Shown piece by piece: positions 18,581 to 27,464 of a DNA stretch of 64,000 nt. Position 1 is the first letter of the stretch. Each line of letters starts with the position of its first letter. This DNA comes from Streptoverticillium olivoreticuli subsp. olivoreticuli (GTDB lineage: Bacteria > Actinomycetota > Actinomycetes > Streptomycetales > Streptomycetaceae). Where the stretch lies: contig NZ_CP031455.1 of NCBI RefSeq assembly GCF_003391135.1, positions 1,178,001-1,242,000 of the forward strand, written 5' to 3'. The position numbers and the translations under genes are program-made. The notes beneath the pieces are model-generated. The model saw nothing but the letters and a program-made list of their open reading frames with translations, had not been told where the DNA came from and did not search any database.

Positions 18581-19140
18581 CGAGATCTCCTCCGCGCGCC
18601 CGGCACCTGCGCACCGCCACCATGACGGTCCATGCCAGAGCCAGCACACCACGTACCCCTGCGGGCGGCATCCGGCGCGCGGATGCACGGGGTGTCCAGG
18701 GCGCACGCCCCTTCCAAATCCTTGGAACACTCCACTGTGCGCGCCACAGGGATCTCTTGAACAACACGCCCACGAACGATCAGAGCGAGGCGGTCTCGAC
18801 CGGACCCTGAAGGAGGGTGTCGGCGGCGGCCATCTCGCACAGGCCGGTCTTCCTGAGACGGTCCACGGCCTTGAGGCCGATGCCGCGGCCGCCCATGGCC
18901 CACCCACGCTGATGTTGTTCTTGCCCATCGGGCGGGGCGGCCAGAGCGGCTGCCTCAACTGGTGGCCCTGCTGGCGGCGTACGGCGCTCATGGGGTCGAG
19001 ACGCGTGTGGTCCGGCGTGGACTGTCGGACTATTCACCCGATCGAGCTCTGGCCGGTCCGCTACGGCGGGCGATAGCTTCACTACTTACCGTAGGGGGGT
19101 CGGGTGGGCCGGCCTCCGCCGGCTCTTCCAGGGGGAAGAC
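18581..19140. other. Long stretch without a supported gene
   Basis: 560 bases upstream of the secreted-protein operon. The minus strand has fragments that read like coding (for example GLKAVDRLRKTGLCEMAAAD at about 18800-18870), but stops and frame changes break them and I recognise no family. Probably a decayed gene plus the promoter of the following operon. Confidence 0.4.
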
Positions 19141-19578
19141 ATGCGATTCTCATTGCTCAACCGCGCCATGGCCGTGACAGCGGCCTGCCTCGCGGCCTTG
19201 GCCGCGACTCCGGCCTCCGGGCATGCGGCTGAGACGAGAACGGCATCGGCTCCGCACGTGATGATGCGTCAGGAGAAGAACTATCAAGTCGAGGTGGACA
19301 ACTTCTCCAACCAGGCTTTCGACGAGATCGCGCTGGCTTTCACTCGCAACAGCACGCCCGTCACCCAGATCCTCCACCAGTTCAACGTGCCGGCCTCCAG
19401 CGTGATCATCTTCGATCTCGGACCGTGCTCCGACGTCAAGCAGTACGCGGTCAGCGGACTCGTGGGCGGCGAGCGCAAGTTCACCACCGGTGACGTCGAC
19501 GCCGATCCCGTCGGCTGCGACGACATCGTCACCATCCGGAACACGGCAGCACTCGAAATGCACAGGAAAGTCCGATGA
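19141..19578 (+). CDS. Small secreted protein, first of a tandem pair
   Basis: 145 aa after GGGGGAAG. Signal peptide ~1-30 (AATPASGHAA). The mature part has the pattern NYQVEVDNFSNQAFDEI, then FDLGPCSDVKQYAVSG and VGCDDIVTI with two Cys that could pair. The next gene encodes the same pattern, so the two are paralogues. Its stop overlaps the next start by four bases (ATGA). No known domain recognised; probably a small extracellular beta-rich protein. Confidence 0.78.
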   Translation: MRFSLLNRAMAVTAACLAALAATPASGHAAETRTASAPHVMMRQEKNYQVEVDNFSNQAFDEIALAFTRNSTPVTQILHQFNVPASSVIIFDLGPCSDVKQYAVSGLVGGERKFTTGDVDADPVGCDDIVTIRNTAALEMHRKVR

Positions 19579-19943
19579 GGAGCGCGGTCAAGGCGGTCTG
19601 CGCCACATCACTGGCACTCGTCGCGGCGGTCGCACCTGCCTCGCCGGCTTCGGCCGTACGCCAGGCAACCGCATCGAACTACCGGGTTGATGTCGTCAAC
19701 CACTCGGGCTTCGGTCTGGACGAGGTCGACCTCGCCGTCGCGCGCTTCAGCGACCCGACCATCCGGCTGCAGACTCAGCGCCACGTGGTGTCAGGAGCCA
19801 CAGCGAGCTTCGATCTCGGCCCCTGCTCCGACGTCCGGCAGTTCGCAGCCAGCGCCTACATCGGCACCCGCGAGGTCCTCCACACCCGAGACATCAGCCC
19901 CAGCCCGAACTGTCACACCCAAATCGAGGTCACACACACATGA
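19575..19943 (+). CDS. Small secreted protein, second of a tandem pair
   Basis: 122 aa, coupled to the gene before it by an ATGA overlap. Signal peptide ending near SPASAVRQ. NYRVDVVNHSGFGLDEVDLA and FDLGPCSDVRQFAASAYIG align with the first protein, including the Cys in GPCSDV and a second Cys near the C-terminus (PNCHTQIEV). The duplication is old, since identity is only moderate. Function unknown; the pair is likely secreted together. Confidence 0.78.
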   Translation: MRSAVKAVCATSLALVAAVAPASPASAVRQATASNYRVDVVNHSGFGLDEVDLAVARFSDPTIRLQTQRHVVSGATASFDLGPCSDVRQFAASAYIGTREVLHTRDISPSPNCHTQIEVTHT

Positions 19944-19966
19944 GCACGGCGAGGAGGGAGGGCCGG

Positions 19967-20332
19967 ATGAAGCACCGTATGAGCATCCTGCTCGCGCTGC
20001 CCGTAGCAGCGCTGCTCACCACCACAGCGGGCGTAGCGCCGGCATACGCGGCGAACGGCCGCTTCATTTTCGAGAACTCGGTCAGCCGAACGGGAGAGAT
20101 GAACAGCCCGCCCTCGGGCAGGTGCATCAAGTTCCCCTATCCGGTCATCCGGGTCACCAACGCGACCAACCAGAAGGCTCACCTCTTCCAGGACGCCCAG
20201 TGCAGCACAAGAGAAATTGCCGTCGTGGCGGCCGACCCCGGAACCGGGAGGGGCACGGCGTGGAGTAAGCCGGACGGAACCCCTTCCGCGCTGGCAGTGA
20301 AGTTCGACTGCGACCTCGTCGCCTGCTCCTGA
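19967..20332 (+). CDS. Small secreted protein, third gene of the operon
   Basis: 121 aa. ATG 19967 is preferred: AGGAGGG precedes it and it starts directly at a textbook signal peptide (MKHRMSILLALPVAALLTTT, cut near AYAA). An in-frame ATG at 19940 overlaps the previous stop (ATGA) and could also be used. The mature chain has four Cys (SGRCIKFPY, DAQCST, DCDLVACS) suggesting two disulfides, and TNATNQKAHLFQD. It is not a paralogue of the first two genes. The operon therefore exports three different or related small proteins. Confidence 0.75.
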   Translation: MKHRMSILLALPVAALLTTTAGVAPAYAANGRFIFENSVSRTGEMNSPPSGRCIKFPYPVIRVTNATNQKAHLFQDAQCSTREIAVVAADPGTGRGTAWSKPDGTPSALAVKFDCDLVACS

Positions 20333-20502
20333 GCCACATCCTCCTGGGGCCGGCCACCGAATCGCCGGCAACACGTGCGGCCCGAACCGTGACGTCCTGG
20401 CCGCACGTCCAAAACCACACCGGATCCGTGGGAACAACTCGCCGCTACTGGAACGCGCAGGTCGTCGACGTCACCTGCTCGCGTCCCGATAGGAGGCCCG
20501 GT

Positions 20503-21021
20503 GCCGGGCACGCCCACGGCCCGGCCGGTGTGCTCGACGCTTTCGTCGAAGGCACGGACGTGGTGACCCTGCTGCTCGGCGGCGGTGGGCACGCCCAGCC
20601 CCTCGGTGACGACCGCCGGTGCCTGGGACAGCCCTTCGAAGAACCGGACGCGATGCCTGCCGCTGTCCCAGTAGGTGATCTGTGAGCCGCCTCCCAGGCC
20701 GGAGGACTGGGGTTCCACCACCGCCAGGACCGCCTGTACCGCGACGGCCGCGTCGGCGGCGCTGCCGCCGTCACGGAGCACTCCGCAGCCGGCCGCGGCC
20801 GCCGAAGGACTGGCAGCCGCGACCATGAACCTCTCCCCGCGAGCCGGCCCGGCACGATCCGACCCGCACCCCGGCCGGCCCGTCGCAGAGGAGGCGGACA
20901 CAAGGGATGCAGGGCTGCCGCGGAGCACTTGGGGGGCTCTCGCACCCGGCGTGAGCAGCGGGCAGGTGAGCAGGCCGACGAACAGGAACAGGGCAGCGCG
21001 CGTACGGCGATGAGCGGTCAC
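20503..21021 (-). pseudogene. Gamma-glutamyltranspeptidase, N-terminal fragment
   Basis: From GTG 21021 the frame encodes a signal peptide, then the GGT N-terminal region: MVAAASPSAAAAGCGVLRDG, GSAADAAVAVQAVLAVVEPQ, SSGLGGGSQITYWD and GRAVGVPGT. Full GGTs have about 550 residues with the self-cleaving TTH site near 380; here similarity ends at about 20503 and the rest of the open frame is unrelated. The catalytic part is absent, so this is a deletion remnant. No start-proximal ribosome site is obvious. Confidence 0.7.
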
Positions 21022-21266
21022 GACCAAGTGGATACCCAACTCCGCCGACGGCCCCGCACCCGCGGATCGGCCCCGCGAACAGTCGGCGGCGTCGTAGGCG
21101 CCCGTTCGGCCTCGGCGGTGAGGGGGACGGTCCTGGCGGACGAATCCGGCGAAGCCCCGTGGCGGGCCGACCCCTTGGGCCCTCCCCCGCCTCGAATCAC
21201 CGGAAGGCGCAGCCGAGTTGGTCACGGTGGCCTAATGTTCGATACCGGTCACCGGGAGGGGTACAA

Positions 21267-22355
21267 GTGAAGAAGAGACGACTGTCGAGTCTGCGTCGGG
21301 CGGTCTGCCTGGCCGTGGTGCTGTCGGCGCTCGGGGCGGGGACAGCGGTCGCCGCACCGTCGGCGCGCCCGACCGAGGTGGGCTCGACAGCGGTCGGCGG
21401 GTCACCGGAGGCGGTGGCCGTGAGCCCTGACGGGAAACAGGCGTTCGTAATGATCGACGACAGCGACAAGGACGGCCCCACCGCGCTGGTGAAGGTTGTC
21501 GACACCGGCACCGGCGCCATCAAGGCCACGCTCCCGCTGCCCAGGAGCAACGCTCTCATGGCCGGTCAGGTGGCGGTCGGTCGGGACGGCAAGCGGGCCT
21601 ACGCCCTGGCCGGGCAGACGGTGACGGTCATCGACGCTGTTGCCGACACCGTGCTCCGCACCTTCGCCGTGCCCGATCAGCCGCGCCCGGCGGGCTGGGC
21701 GCCGGGCCTGCTGAAGTCGGTGGCGGTGAGCCCGGACGGCGCGTCGCTCTACGTCAGCCAGGACGGGGCGAGGACCTACCGCCAGGGCGGTCCGAGCCGG
21801 GTCATGGTGTTCGCCGCGGCGACCGGGGCCTTCACCGGCTCGGTGGACATCAACAACCAGTACGTGAACGACGTCCTCGTCCACCCGGGCGGGAAGGACG
21901 TCTACGTCAGCGGCGGCGCCGGGCTGGTGCACCTCGACGTCGCGGCCACCCCGCCCACCGTGGTGCGGACGGTTGCCCAGCCGCCCGGTGAGAGCGGCAC
22001 GAGCGGTGCGACGATCAGCGCGGACGGCAGCAGGATCTACGACGTCGTCAACAACCTCGGCTATGTCCGAGTGATCAGCACGGCAGGCGACGGCACACTG
22101 GCCACGATCGCGGTCGTGCAGGGTTACGCCGACCTGCGGAACCCGATGCTGAGCCACGACGGCACCAAGCTGTACGTCGTCAACGACGACATCAACGGGC
22201 CCTCGGTGGCGGTGGCGGACACGGCCACCCGCACGCTCCTCGACCCGTTCGCCGACGTCGAAGCCACCGACGTCCGGGGCGCCGCGATCAGCGCCGACGA
22301 CAGCACGCTCTATCTGGCGGGCAGTGGGACGCTGCAGTTCCTCACGGTCCGGTAA
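21267..22355 (+). CDS. Secreted YVTN-type beta-propeller protein
   Basis: 362 aa from GTG 21267 (GGGAGGGG, 6 nt). Signal peptide ~1-30. The mature chain is repeats of the YVTN/NHL kind: EAVAVSPDGKQAFVMIDD, VAVSPDGASLYVSQDG, VLVHPGGKDVYVSGG, ATISADGSRIYDVVNN, PMLSHDGTKLYVVNDD and AAISADDSTLYLAGSG, at least six blades with V-D-T/A-x-T connectors. Such propellers act outside the cell in binding; none has a known enzymatic residue set. The propeller seems complete. Confidence 0.85.
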   Translation: MKKRRLSSLRRAVCLAVVLSALGAGTAVAAPSARPTEVGSTAVGGSPEAVAVSPDGKQAFVMIDDSDKDGPTALVKVVDTGTGAIKATLPLPRSNALMAGQVAVGRDGKRAYALAGQTVTVIDAVADTVLRTFAVPDQPRPAGWAPGLLKSVAVSPDGASLYVSQDGARTYRQGGPSRVMVFAAATGAFTGSVDINNQYVNDVLVHPGGKDVYVSGGAGLVHLDVAATPPTVVRTVAQPPGESGTSGATISADGSRIYDVVNNLGYVRVISTAGDGTLATIAVVQGYADLRNPMLSHDGTKLYVVNDDINGPSVAVADTATRTLLDPFADVEATDVRGAAISADDSTLYLAGSGTLQFLTVR

Positions 22356-22426
22356 CCGGCAGCGGCCGGGAAGCGGACGCCGGGGCGGGCCGGGCTTCCA
22401 CGACACACGCCCGTGGAGGGGGTACT

Positions 22427-22453
22427 GGCACCACGGCCGGAAGGCCTGGTGCC
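22427..22453. terminator. Hairpin between converging genes
   Basis: GGCACCA and TGGTGCC enclose an inner CGGCC/GGCC stem with a GGAA loop. It lies between the propeller gene (plus) and the HExxH gene (minus). There is no U-tract, as is common in Streptomyces. Confidence 0.5.
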
Positions 22454-22637
22454 GGGGTCGCGTCTCCGGGCAAGGCTGCCGGCCCAGATCGTCAACCGGG
22501 CCGTCCGGCCCACATCACCGGATCAAGTCCGGACTGTCCGCACACTGGTCGCCGGCCTGCCCGTACACCTCGGCGTCCAGCAGGGAGCACTCTCCTTTCT
22601 CGCGCGCACTTCGGCATCCGTATGACCCGGCAGCGTG

Positions 22638-24656
22638 TCACCGCGGGCGGTCGGAGAACTCGGCCGCGAGCAGCCACAGGAGTGCGCCCCACTTCTCAGG
22701 TTTGTCGACCGCGCCCGCCTCGGCGTAGCCGCGCAGCACGAGGCGGCGCAGCGTCCGCTCGTAGTCGGCCCGTTCGGGCCAGTCGGCGGGCAGCAGGTCC
22801 ACCAGGTCGCTCTGGATCTCGATCGCCCGCCCCAGCGCGTCAGGGTCGGCGAGCTTCTCGTACCCGGTGCAGAAGCTCCGGACGGCGTTGTCCAGGAACC
22901 AGATCCGCCACCCGAACGACACGGATGGCAGCGACGGGCAGGCGAGCGTGGCTTCGACGGCTTCGGCCACGGCGGCGAATGCCTCCGCGGTGGGCGCCGC
23001 CTCGAACGCGTCGCATGCTTCGGCCATCCGCGCCGCGGGTGCGTCCATGGCTGCCTCGGCTTCGGCCCGGGTGGGCCTGCGGGGGGCCGGTGGGACGGGC
23101 GGCTTCAGGATCTCCGGCCACGGCTTGGCCTCGAAGTTGTGGAGCACCCGCATGACGTCCCGGGTCATCGCGCCGGAGGTGAGGAACGTGGGCAGGTCGA
23201 CGAGGTCGAAGCGGATCTTGCCGCGCTGGGCCTGAAGGGCCCGGGCCGCGCGTTCGGCGGTGGTCCGGGCGGTCGGGACGATGACGACCGGCGAGGAGCA
23301 CTCGGGGCGCAGCATCAGGTAGGCCACTCCTTCGAGTTCGGAGTTCGCCACGGTCATCGTCACCGGCCCGCGCCGCTCGTCGAGACCCATGACCGGCAGT
23401 TCGACGAAGAGGGCCCAGTGGGGGGTCCGGTGCTGGAGGAGGACGACGCGCCTCCGCCTGGCCAGTCGCGGGTCGTCGAGCAGGATCCCGGCGAGGTCGG
23501 CGCCGTCGCGTACGCACAGCGTGGTGTCGTCGTCGAGTTCGTCGAGCCACTCGCGGAGCCACGGGGGCGAGAGGTGGCAGGCGCGGTTGTCCTTCCAGGG
23601 CGAGATGAACCACAGTGCCGTCTCGCCCTGGCGCAGCCACATCGGGTCGGTGCCGAGCGGTTCCACGCCCGGCACCGGGAGAGGGAGCGCGTTGTGCTGC
23701 ACTTCCACGAGTGGGTAGCCGTGCAGCCCGTCGGTCGGGGGGTCCACCTCGATCATGCCGTGAGTGGACGTGGTGTAGGTGAGGAGTACCGACATCATGG
23801 CCGGTTGCAGTCCGGGCATGGCCGCCGTCGGATGCTCCCATGTCGTTTCGAGCCGGTCGCGTTCCTGTTGTGGCAGTGATGGGTCGGTGACGAGGGGGCG
23901 GATCACGTCGCGGACGAGCCCGCCCAGCCATGCGGGCGACGGGGCGTCCGTCGGCACCCATCCGTACCGGAACGGCTTCCCGTCGACGCGGACATGGTCG
24001 CAGATGCGGGCGGCGGCGGCCGGTTCACCGGAGGCCATGCTCCGCAGGACCTCGTCGGGCTGGTCCCTCAGGGCGCGGCACAGGGCGGGGAAGCGTCGGT
24101 CCGGCCGGTTGCGCGGAGTGTGGAACCAGCGCTCGGCACGTTCCGGCCGGTGGAGCCCCTGCGGCCGCCACGCGTCCAGGACGGGGACGGACAGTGCGAG
24201 CTTGCCGATGGTGAAGACGAGTTGCTGTTTGGTCTCCAGGGGCAGGTCGCGGGCGCGCAGCCACTCCAGGGCGTCCGCGGCGTCGAGGTAGTCCCGTGGG
24301 TGCCGGGCCCGGTAGGCCGCCATCTCCGCGTCCTCGACGGTGAGGCCGGGCAGGAATGTCGCGACTGCCTCCTGGGTGAAGCGTGAGGCGAGGATCCCGG
24401 CCTCGAGCAGTCGCGCGCATCTGTCACGCAGCGGTCCGGGTGGGTAGGGGTCCAGGGCGGACGGGCTCAGGGCCAGCAGGACCCAGCCCAGCTGAGTGGA
24501 TTTCAACAGCACGTCGTGCGCGGTCTCGTGCGCGAGGATCTCGTCGAGCGTGTCGCCGTGGACGATCCGGTCGATGCTGACGAGGATGCGGCCGCTCTGG
24601 CACAGCCCTGCCCAGTCCCGGCTGAATTTGAGCAGGCGGGTGGTGGAGTCGGGCAT
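22638..24656 (-). CDS. Large protein with an N-terminal HExxH (putative metallopeptidase) domain
   Basis: 672 aa from ATG 24656, GAGAGG upstream. Near the N-terminus HETAH (43-47) lies in a helix after DTLDEILA, and about 50 residues later comes TQEAVATF (Glu96), an arrangement like the HExxH...E zinc site of gluzincins. The remaining ~550 residues match nothing I know: a Trp/Pro-rich middle, a strand-rich part (RRRVVLLQHRTPHWALFVEL) and a helical Ala-rich end. No signal or membrane segment, so it is cytosolic. It is the last gene of a three-gene operon, 10 bases after the membrane-protein gene. Peptidase activity is inferred from the motif only. Confidence 0.7.
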   Translation of the reverse strand: MPDSTTRLLKFSRDWAGLCQSGRILVSIDRIVHGDTLDEILAHETAHDVLLKSTQLGWVLLALSPSALDPYPPGPLRDRCARLLEAGILASRFTQEAVATFLPGLTVEDAEMAAYRARHPRDYLDAADALEWLRARDLPLETKQQLVFTIGKLALSVPVLDAWRPQGLHRPERAERWFHTPRNRPDRRFPALCRALRDQPDEVLRSMASGEPAAAARICDHVRVDGKPFRYGWVPTDAPSPAWLGGLVRDVIRPLVTDPSLPQQERDRLETTWEHPTAAMPGLQPAMMSVLLTYTTSTHGMIEVDPPTDGLHGYPLVEVQHNALPLPVPGVEPLGTDPMWLRQGETALWFISPWKDNRACHLSPPWLREWLDELDDDTTLCVRDGADLAGILLDDPRLARRRRVVLLQHRTPHWALFVELPVMGLDERRGPVTMTVANSELEGVAYLMLRPECSSPVVIVPTARTTAERAARALQAQRGKIRFDLVDLPTFLTSGAMTRDVMRVLHNFEAKPWPEILKPPVPPAPRRPTRAEAEAAMDAPAARMAEACDAFEAAPTAEAFAAVAEAVEATLACPSLPSVSFGWRIWFLDNAVRSFCTGYEKLADPDALGRAIEIQSDLVDLLPADWPERADYERTLRRLVLRGYAEAGAVDKPEKWGALLWLLAAEFSDRPR

Positions 24657-24666
24657 GGTGGACCTC

Positions 24667-25620
24667 TCAGTCGGCGTCCTCGCCCGGTGCGGCCGGTTCG
24701 TGGACGTAGCGGACGCCGGTGAGCGGCACGCCCTGGGACCAGAACCGCGACAGCCTGCGGTTGAGCGTCTCCTCGGCGGCCGAGTCGGCGGGCAGTTGCA
24801 GGTGCAGGGCGGTGAGGACGTCGAAACGGTGCAGGTCGAAGGCTGCCGACAGTGCTTCCGCGTAGCCGAGAGCCGCCGCCACGGCACCGCGGTAGGCGAC
24901 CCAGGCCAGCGCGAGGAGTACGCCCGCACTCACCGGCCACCAGCCGCTGCGGATGAGCAGGAGGACGCTCAGCAGCCCCGTGAAGCCCGCCGTGACGCTC
25001 AGGCGGCAGGCCAGGTCGAGCTGGTTGCGCCGGTCGTCGACGACCGCGCGCATCCGGTCGCCGAGCACCGGGTAGAGCCGGGGCCACCACGGCACCGCGT
25101 CCGCGCCGTACGCCGATCCCGCGCTCGCCTCACCGGCGCGCAGCGCGTTGCCGAGCCCGGTGGGCAGCAGCGGCACCGTATCGGGCGGGTAGCGGCGGCC
25201 GAGTTGCCAGGCGGCGACGAGGGCCCGCTGCCGCTCGGCTTCCGTGGGGTTCGATGGAACCTCCGCGTCCAGGGCGAGGCGGCGCTGGACGCGCTCCTGT
25301 CCTTTCACCGCGAGCCGCGTCAGGGCGCCGGTTCCCCGCGGCCAGTACCCCTCGAGGAGTCGGACGAGCGGCAGTTGCAGCGGCTGCAGGAAGGCCGCGA
25401 CGAGCAGCACGATGACGGCGAGCACGGCGAGCTCTGCGGCCGACAGGCCGTGCAGACGGTCGAGCGCGCGGCCCGGATCGATCCTGCCGGTCCGCGTCCG
25501 CGCCGCGAGCAGGGCCGTCACGTACAACACGGCGACGTAGGACGGCAGATAGCTGACGACCGCGAACCGCGACGCGGTGAACTGGCCGACGCCCTTCGCG
25601 ATGCCGGATGCGTCACTCAT
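24667..25620 (-). CDS. Membrane protein of unknown function, second gene of the HExxH operon
   Basis: 317 aa. Two hydrophobic segments early (SYVAVLYVTALLAA and AAELAVLAVIVLLVAAFLQP) and a pair in the C-terminal half (FTGLLSVLLLIRSGWW, SAGVLLALAWVAYRGAVAAA) predict four membrane helices. The loop between the pairs, about 100 residues, is cytosolic or external and contains WQLGRRYPPDTVPLLPTGLG. Its start overlaps the stop of the 140-aa gene by four bases, and the HExxH gene follows after 10 bases. Tight coupling suggests the three proteins work together. Confidence 0.75.
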   Translation of the reverse strand: MSDASGIAKGVGQFTASRFAVVSYLPSYVAVLYVTALLAARTRTGRIDPGRALDRLHGLSAAELAVLAVIVLLVAAFLQPLQLPLVRLLEGYWPRGTGALTRLAVKGQERVQRRLALDAEVPSNPTEAERQRALVAAWQLGRRYPPDTVPLLPTGLGNALRAGEASAGSAYGADAVPWWPRLYPVLGDRMRAVVDDRRNQLDLACRLSVTAGFTGLLSVLLLIRSGWWPVSAGVLLALAWVAYRGAVAAALGYAEALSAAFDLHRFDVLTALHLQLPADSAAEETLNRRLSRFWSQGVPLTGVRYVHEPAAPGEDAD

Positions 25621-26039
25621 GTGCCGGCCTCGCGCAGTTCCAGCGGCACGTGATGCTCAGGGCACGACAGTGGTGTGGTCGGGTAGCGCGCGACGAGCAC
25701 CGTGGTGTCCCCCTGCGGGCAGCGGAACTCCAGGAGCGTCCAGGACACCGGGAGGCCGGGAAGCGTGGCGCCGTCGCCGGTGCCGAGGGCGAAACCGCCC
25801 GCTGTCTCGCGCGGACCGGCGGGGAACTCGGCGACGAGCTGCACGGGTTCGTCCCCGGCTGCGTCCACCCACCAGAACATCTGGGCCCCGAGGGCGACGA
25901 CCACGGCCCGGATTCCGGGGGCGGAGGCGAGCAATCGCCGCGCGTCGTCGAGGTCACCGTCCTGGAACTCGCCGGGGAACCCGTTCCTGCGCACCCACAG
26001 CAGCACGTCGTCGAGTTCTTCCCGGCGAACAGCCCTCAT
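25617..26039 (-). CDS. 140-aa protein of unknown function, first gene of the HExxH operon
   Basis: 140 aa from ATG 26039. It is soluble and acidic: EELDDVLLWVRRNGF, an ARRLLASAPGIRAVVVALG helix-strand unit, and Cys/His at the end (LLEFRCPQGD, SCPEHHVPLEL) that could bind a metal. An Ala-rich beta pattern in the middle suggests a small sensor or adaptor. The overlap ATGA joins it to the membrane-protein gene. No family recognised. Confidence 0.7.
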   Translation of the reverse strand: MRAVRREELDDVLLWVRRNGFPGEFQDGDLDDARRLLASAPGIRAVVVALGAQMFWWVDAAGDEPVQLVAEFPAGPRETAGGFALGTGDGATLPGLPVSWTLLEFRCPQGDTTVLVARYPTTPLSCPEHHVPLELREAGT

Positions 26040-26536
26040 GGCGCACTCCCCCGCTCGGTGCGCCTGCGGCGCGGTACGGATTCCATATGATGCATGCGCC
26101 GCACGGCCGTGTCCGGCGGACGAGCACTCACGCGACTCGAAACCCTGTCCACCGGATCATGCGAGCGCTTCACCATCGCGCCATTGGAGCCAGCGTGCGA
26201 CGGGAGCGGCCTCCGCCGTCACCGTCCGCTGCTTTTCGCCATTCATCACCGGGGCACCGCCTGGCGGGCCACGGCTGTCGCCGCAGGTGGGAGATGCCCA
26301 GTCGCCGTAGCTCGCGAGGTCCTGCGCCCGGCCGCACGGGAGTTGGAGCACGTCCGCCGAGGTCAGCGGCTCAGGCTCTCGGTCTCATCGGCGACCCGGC
26401 GGTGTGACGCCCGTGGCTTGATGACGGCTCGGCCGCGGTCCGCGCCGTGATGATCCATCAGTTTCTGTCAGTGGCCGCTGCTACACCGATTCGAGGAACG
26501 AGCCGCGACCGTGGCTCGCCGACGGGAGGGGACACC
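26040..26536. other. Divergent intergenic region
   Basis: About 500 bases between the HExxH operon and the Mrr-like operon; it must hold promoters for both. Open frames exist on both strands, but none has a ribosome site plus recognisable sequence, and I see no strong palindrome. Confidence 0.45.
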
Positions 26537-26749
26537 ATGCCGAAGGTGCCGGACGGGTTCCACGTCGTACGCGCGCACATCCGCCGTAACCCGAAGCCGC
26601 GGAGCGCGAAGCGGATGAGCGGCTGGGTTGTCGCCGGTCTGCTGGCCGCCGTCTGGCTGTGGGGGCAGGTGTTCGGGTTCGGCGAGGCGACCACTTCGAC
26701 GCCGCCCGCGCATCCGCAGCCGACTGCCTCCACTGCGGCCACCCGCTGA
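26537..26749 (+). CDS. Small single-pass membrane protein before the Mrr-like genes
   Basis: 70 aa after GGGAGGGG. Basic N-terminus (IRRNPKPRSAKRM), one hydrophobic helix (GWVVAGLLAAVWLWGQVFGF) and a Thr/Pro-rich end. Its stop TGA shares a base with the ATG of the next gene (TGATG), so the two are coupled. Function unknown; it may help place the nuclease at the membrane. Confidence 0.62.
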   Translation: MPKVPDGFHVVRAHIRRNPKPRSAKRMSGWVVAGLLAAVWLWGQVFGFGEATTSTPPAHPQPTASTAATR

Positions 26750-27429
26750 TGGGACGCAAGCCGTTCCGTCTGCGACGCCCGCGCGGCGCGGCCGAGGTTC
26801 TCTCGGCGGCTGTCGTGGCGCTGGCAGTCCTGTTCCTGGCCGTCCGGATGGCCGCCGCGGCCATCGGGGCGCTCAAGGAGGCATGGCCGTTCGTACTGGC
26901 CCTCGCCCTGCCGGCGGGGGCCCTCGGGATCTGGCGGATCACGCGGACCATGTACGGGCGGCGGCGTGACGCCGAGCGGCTGGCCACGCTGCGCGTCACG
27001 CTCGCCGAGTTCGACGCCATGGACGACCGGCAGTTCGAGTACGCGTTGCGGAACCTGCTGGCCCGCGATGGCTGGCCGGCCCGCCGCGTGGGCGGTGGTG
27101 GCGATCAGGCCGCCGACGTCATCGGTGACCATCGACAGCGCGGCCGGATCGTCGTACAGGCCAAACACACTCGCGTGGGAGGGAAGGTGGGGTCATCGGT
27201 GATGTACGCGGTGAAAGGAACGGCCGGCCCCGTCCACCGGGCCGACCACTCCGTCGTCGTCACCAACGGCACCTTCACCCGGGACGCGATGGCCTGGGGC
27301 GACCAGCACGGCGTCCACTGGGTCGACCGGGAAAGGCTCCGACGCTGGGCGGAAGGCGGCACCGCGCTGCACGAGCTCCTCGGTCTTTCCGCACGCACCC
27401 GCCGGGGCCGGTTCAAGCGTGCCGCCTGA
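26749..27429 (+). CDS. Membrane-anchored Mrr-like nuclease domain protein (first)
   Basis: 226 aa. Two hydrophobic segments near the N-terminus (AAVVALAVLFLAVRMAAAAI and WPFVLALALPAGALGIW) precede an Mrr_cat-type PD-(D/E)xK domain: FEYALRNLLARDGW, RRVGGGGDQAADVIG with the conserved Asp, and RIVVQAKHT in place of the usual QCK. The fold is that of type IV restriction enzymes such as Mrr. Start ATG 26749 overlaps the small membrane-protein stop. The substituted VQAK leaves Gln and Lys intact, so activity remains plausible. Followed 35 bases later by a second gene of the same design. Confidence 0.82.
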   Translation: MGRKPFRLRRPRGAAEVLSAAVVALAVLFLAVRMAAAAIGALKEAWPFVLALALPAGALGIWRITRTMYGRRRDAERLATLRVTLAEFDAMDDRQFEYALRNLLARDGWPARRVGGGGDQAADVIGDHRQRGRIVVQAKHTRVGGKVGSSVMYAVKGTAGPVHRADHSVVVTNGTFTRDAMAWGDQHGVHWVDRERLRRWAEGGTALHELLGLSARTRRGRFKRAA

Positions 27430-27464
27430 CAGGCATTCCCATCCGTCACCGATATCCCGGAGGT

